From an archaeon (GTDB lineage: Archaea; B1Sed10-29; WALL01): a DNA stretch of 13,730 nucleotides. Location: assembly GCA_030592525.1 (NCBI GenBank), contig JAUVIW010000015.1, positions 1 through 13,730 on the forward strand, read 5' to 3'. A program made the position numbers and the translations under genes. Of the stretch, positions 11,095 through 13,730 are shown in pieces (the first letter of the stretch is position 1; each line of letters opens with the position of its first letter). The notes below the pieces were generated by a model. It ran no database searches. It was given only the letters and a program-made list of their open reading frames with translations, and was not told where the DNA came from.

Positions 11095-13730
11095 GCGCGT
11101 TCCACCGTGACGGCCGCGATCATCGGCACCTTTCCGCCTGTGGCGTCGTTGAACTCTATGTGGTCCAGCACCTTGGTGTTGTCCGGCGTTATGCTGTCGT
11201 AGTACACGTACGTGGTCCCGTCCGTGGTCGAGCCGCACTTGCCTTTGAGCGTTGCCTGCACGCTTCCCGTGCCCTCGAGCCAGTTCGGCGAGCGGAACGT
11301 GAACTCATCATTGGTCCCGTCCGTGTAGTACACTATGATGCTGTTCGGCGGCGATACGTCGCCCACTCCGAACGACCATGGGTCGCTCCACGCGGATGCG
11401 CGCGACAGGTCTGAGGACCGCACTCTCCAGTAGTACGTTGTCAGCGGGTCAAGCGCCTCGTTCTCTCCGAGCGCGTATGCCTCCGTGCCCATGCCCACAC
11501 CGCTCTTTTCGACGGTCATGCTGCCTCCGGCTCCGGCAGCTGCGTAGTCTATCTGAACGCTGTATATCTTCGGCGTCTTCTCTGTTTCCGTGCTTGTCAG
11601 CGTGGCCTTCCACTTGAGGTTGCTTCCGGTTCCGCTGAAGTAGTGCTCCACTTCCGGCGTCACTGGCTCCCATGTGCCTCCGCCGTCAACACTCATCTCG
11701 TAGATAACACTCGTCGGCTGCTCCACTGCCTGATAAGCGCCTACTTTCCTGAGCCCTATGTTGCTTCCTGTTGCCCCTGATTCAGACACCACCTTGATGT
11801 AGCCGGTCGCCTTGTCGGCGAATTCCACGGCCAGCCTCTCGCCGTTGTTCGGCAGGCCTGTGAACGGCACCGTGCTCTGGTCATCGAACTGGATGTACCC
11901 GTCGCCGAAGTTCACGCTTGGGTCCTCGTTGTCGAACAGCTCCACCCTGTTGATTGTCCTTTGCTGGCCGAACGCTACTTGCAGCCATGCCCCTGATGAT
12001 TCGGTGCTGTCCCAGCTGGTGTAGAACGTCCCGTCCACTATGTTAATTGCCTCTTGCCCGCCGCTCTGGGTGCTTGCTGTCGCGGTCGCGCCCTGCCCGT
12101 TGTCGGCGTAGTCCACTCCGTCAGAAAGCACTATCTCGAAGTTTGGCGTGAGCGTTGCCCTGACAATATCGTTATCAAGCGTGTCAACCGTGAGGCTGCT
12201 TGCCTCTGCACTGCTTTGGTACGTGGCTTCGCGCACAGTGATTTCCTTGAACCCGATGTTGCTTCCGACTACTCCTGCTCCCGCGTGCACTATGACGTAG
12301 ATGGTGTCAATGGGGTCGAAGTTGACTTCCAGCGCCACTAGTCCGTTGTCCTCCACTCCTGTGAACGGCACTACTGTGCCGTCGCTGAACTCGAGTGTGC
12401 CCTCACTGAACGCCGACCCCATTTCCGTCGTGTCAGTTAGCGTGACCTGGTCAATGGTCTTCTGGTCATTGAAGTATACCTTTATCCACTCGTTCGGGCA
12501 TGTGCCTGCTGTGCACTCGGACCACCATTCTGTGCTCACCTGGTCAATGGCCTGTATTGCCTCGTTCCCGCCAGCTACTTCACTGCTCGCTACTGCCCAG
12601 CCGCCGTTGGCGAGCGCTGCCACGTTGTTCACAGTGCTTTCCACTGGCAGCAGCACCTCTGACTTTTGCGTGTCCCAGTTGGCGGTCGTGCTCGGGTCCT
12701 TGTATGCTTCTGAGTTGAACGTGTCTGCGTACTGCCCTGTGTTGCCTTCTGAGCCGATGGTGAACTGGTCGTCCTCCGCTATTTGCATGTCGTAGTACAC
12801 TGGGCTGCTCTCCGGGTCCGTTGCTTCCTCCCAGGTGAATGTTGGCTGCGTGCTTTCCACTGTGCCCTCGTTCTCCGGCGTCAGAAGCACCGGAACGCTT
12901 GGCGCGAAGTTTGTTGTCGCGCTGACTGTCCAGTGCGTGCTCCAGTCGGAGTAGTGTCCCCAGATGCTGTTGTCCTTGCTTCTGACTCTCCAGTGGTAGT
13001 CTGTTCCGTCACTGAACTCTTCTCCCACTTGCAGTGTGTACGTGCTTGTCGACAGCGTTACCTTGAGGAGGTGTGCGGACAGGAAGTCCTCGTTGTCGTC
13101 TATCTGCAGCTCGTACGTGACTGTGTCTGAGTCCGGGTCAACTTCCGTGCTCCAGTCGAACGTCGGCAGTATGATAACTTCTGACTGGTGCTCCGGCGTT
13201 GTGTGCGTCGGTGTTGGCGGCGCTGTGTTCACGTGCACTATGAGCGTGTTGTATGAGGTCCACGCGGATTGCCCTCCGCGGTCGTCCTCTGCCATTACCT
13301 GCCAGTACCACGTGCCGTCCGCGAGCGCCTCGCCCGCTGTCAGGGTGTAGCCGCTTGATGTCAATCCTGTTTTGCCGACATCCGGCGTGCTGAACCCTGT
13401 GTTGTCGTCCACCTGCAAGCGGTACGTAATCGGGTCGCTTTCCGGGTCTGAGGAGTCTGTCCAGTCGAACGCCACTGTCCGTGTGGCTGTTTCCTCATAG
13501 CCGTCTGTTGGCAACGAAAGCGTCGGAACCGTCGGCGCGTCGTTGACATCGATGTCAAACGTCCAGTACGAGGTCCATCCTGAGTCGCCTGTGAACGCGT
13601 CCGTGGCCTTGACCTTCCAGTAGTATGTCTGCGAATCAATGAACACGCTGCTTTCGTAGGCGCTGCTGCTTGTCGTGGTGTCCACGACCTTGTTCGAGAA
13701 GCTTGTGTCCGTAGCGACCTGTATTGCGTA
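11091..13730 (-). CDS. Large FN3/discoidin-domain surface protein, N-terminally truncated
   Basis: The frame is open to the right edge, so the N-terminus and any signal peptide are outside the window; at least 879 residues are visible. Numbering is from GTG 13685. Acidic, Ser/Thr/Gly-rich beta domains dominate: FN3-like repeats ending near 46, then 47-152 and 153-257, and a fourth whose first half is 258-310 and second half 722-775. Each has a YxLQ(V/I)-type strand, an acidic DPxSDP turn and a YYW+VR strand. Between the halves lies a module (318-350, 484-519, 657-716) interrupted by two discoidin-like (F5/8 type C) domains at about 351-485 and 520-652, both with a VPFTG...NG stretch and GSNIG. 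A final beta domain (776-864) follows with no membrane anchor. Such proteins are usually exported and bind carbohydrate or other cell surfaces. It overlaps DUF192 by ATGA. An adhesin or S-layer-associated role is inferred. Confidence 0.85.
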   Translation of the reverse strand, partial: YAIQVATDTSFSNKVVDTTTSSSAYESSVFIDSQTYYWKVKATDAFTGDSGWTSYWTFDIDVNDAPTVPTLSLPTDGYEETATRTVAFDWTDSSDPESDPITYRLQVDDNTGFSTPDVGKTGLTSSGYTLTAGEALADGTWYWQVMAEDDRGGQSAWTSYNTLIVHVNTAPPTPTHTTPEHQSEVIILPTFDWSTEVDPDSDTVTYELQIDDNEDFLSAHLLKVTLSTSTYTLQVGEEFSDGTDYHWRVRSKDNSIWGHYSDWSTHWTVSATTNFAPSVPVLLTPENEGTVESTQPTFTWEEATDPESSPVYYDMQIAEDDQFTIGSEGNTGQYADTFNSEAYKDPSTTANWDTQKSEVLLPVESTVNNVAALANGGWAVASSEVAGGNEAIQAIDQVSTEWWSECTAGTCPNEWIKVYFNDQKTIDQVTLTDTTEMGSAFSEGTLEFSDGTVVPFTGVEDNGLVALEVNFDPIDTIYVIVHAGAGVVGSNIGFKEITVREATYQSSAEASSLTVDTLDNDIVRATLTPNFEIVLSDGVDYADNGQGATATASTQSGGQEAINIVDGTFYTSWDSTESSGAWLQVAFGQQRTINRVELFDNEDPSVNFGDGYIQFDDQSTVPFTGLPNNGERLAVEFADKATGYIKVVSESGATGSNIGLRKVGAYQAVEQPTSVIYEMSVDGGGTWEPVTPEVEHYFSGTGSNLKWKATLTSTETEKTPKIYSVQIDYAAAGAGGSMTVEKSGVGMGTEAYALGENEALDPLTTYYWRVRSSDLSRASAWSDPWSFGVGDVSPPNSIIVYYTDGTNDEFTFRSPNWLEGTGSVQATLKGKCGSTTDGTTYVYYDSITPDNTKVLDHIEFNDATGGKVPMIAAVTVERA
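11730..12638 (-). repeat. Two related discoidin-like domains within the surface protein
   Basis: Two protein-level copies of a discoidin-like domain lie at about residues 351-485 and 520-652 of the surface protein. Shared marks in order: an Ala/Ser-rich start (WAVASSEV; TATASTQS), EAI then a D, a serine-tryptophan strand (STEWWS; TSWDS), W(I/L)xV with F, TI(D/N)xVxL, a FSDG-like turn, VPFTG, NG, and GSNIG. They are diverged, so this is an old duplication, not a recent DNA repeat. Confidence 0.7.
12756..13730 (-). repeat. Tandem FN3-like repeats in the surface protein
   Basis: About 100-residue units recur here: each opens with NxAPxxPxxxxP, has a W-containing strand followed by a DPxSDxxxYxLQ stretch, then (T/S)YTL-type and YYW+V strands. 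The unit at 12756-12914 is only the first half of a domain; its second half is at about 11361-11522. One unit runs off the right edge. Confidence 0.75.

Noticed and set aside
11095..11238. Upstream extension of the DUF192 frame
   Set aside because: The extra residues are His/Arg/Gln/Gly-rich shadow sequence overlapping the surface protein; ATG 11094 with ATGA overlap and known family start fit better.
12301..12795. 164-codon plus-strand open frame, and other long plus-strand frames over 9351-10601 and 11076-13350
   Set aside because: They are antisense to well-supported protein domains, are rich in Ser, Leu and Cys as expected from reading GC-rich genes backwards, and lack plausible starts or motifs.
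1..13730. tRNA, rRNA, CRISPR array, insertion sequence or toxin-antitoxin genes
   Set aside because: I looked for tRNA-like ends, regularly spaced repeats, transposase motifs and terminal inverted repeats and saw none; the MazG-like gene has no MazEF partner.

Overview
The window looks archaeal. It encodes deoxyhypusine synthase, an enzyme of archaea and eukaryotes. It also has AT-rich box A promoter elements ahead of several genes, GGTGA/GGAGG ribosome binding sites, a PAC2-type proteasome-assembly chaperone homologue, and an archaeal pilus/secretion ATPase with split FlaJ/TadC-like membrane partners. Most of the DNA is fairly GC-rich and tightly packed, with ATGA/GTGA overlaps and gaps of a few tens of bases. 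The mix of giant unrecognised membrane proteins, small uncharacterised genes and a large surface protein would suit a DPANN-type archaeon (for example Diapherotrites or Micrarchaeota). That placement is inference, not shown by the sequence.

Plus strand, 1-4965: the 3' part of a giant membrane-anchored protein (at least 1346 residues in view, left end cut by the window) is followed after 25 bases by dys, which activates translation factor aIF5A. The giant gene carries an internal segment of lower GC and different codon choice, encoding a helical region.

Minus strand, 13730-4907, read right to left. (a) An apparent surface/secretion operon: a large secreted-type protein of FN3 repeats with inserted discoidin-like domains (N-terminus cut by the window), a DUF192 protein, a type II/IV secretion-family ATPase fused to an eight-cysteine 2[4Fe-4S] ferredoxin domain, and two T2SSF (TadB/TadC-like) membrane proteins. 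All neighbours overlap by 4-13 bases. (b) A PAC2-family chaperone followed by a MazG-like nucleotide pyrophosphohydrolase. (c) A flavin-reductase-like FMN-binding protein. (d) Three unrecognised genes (a basic 170-aa protein, a coiled-coil-rich 156-aa protein and a 173-aa membrane protein), the last overlapping the 3' end of dys tail to tail by 59 bases. Units b, c and d each begin with a recognisable box A.

The most unusual content is operon (a): a surface protein with nested domains beside a pilus-type motor whose ATPase carries an iron-sulfur module, suggesting a redox-linked appendage or secretion machine. No tRNA, rRNA, CRISPR array, insertion sequence or origin was recognised, and no gene-free stretch exceeds about 50 bases.
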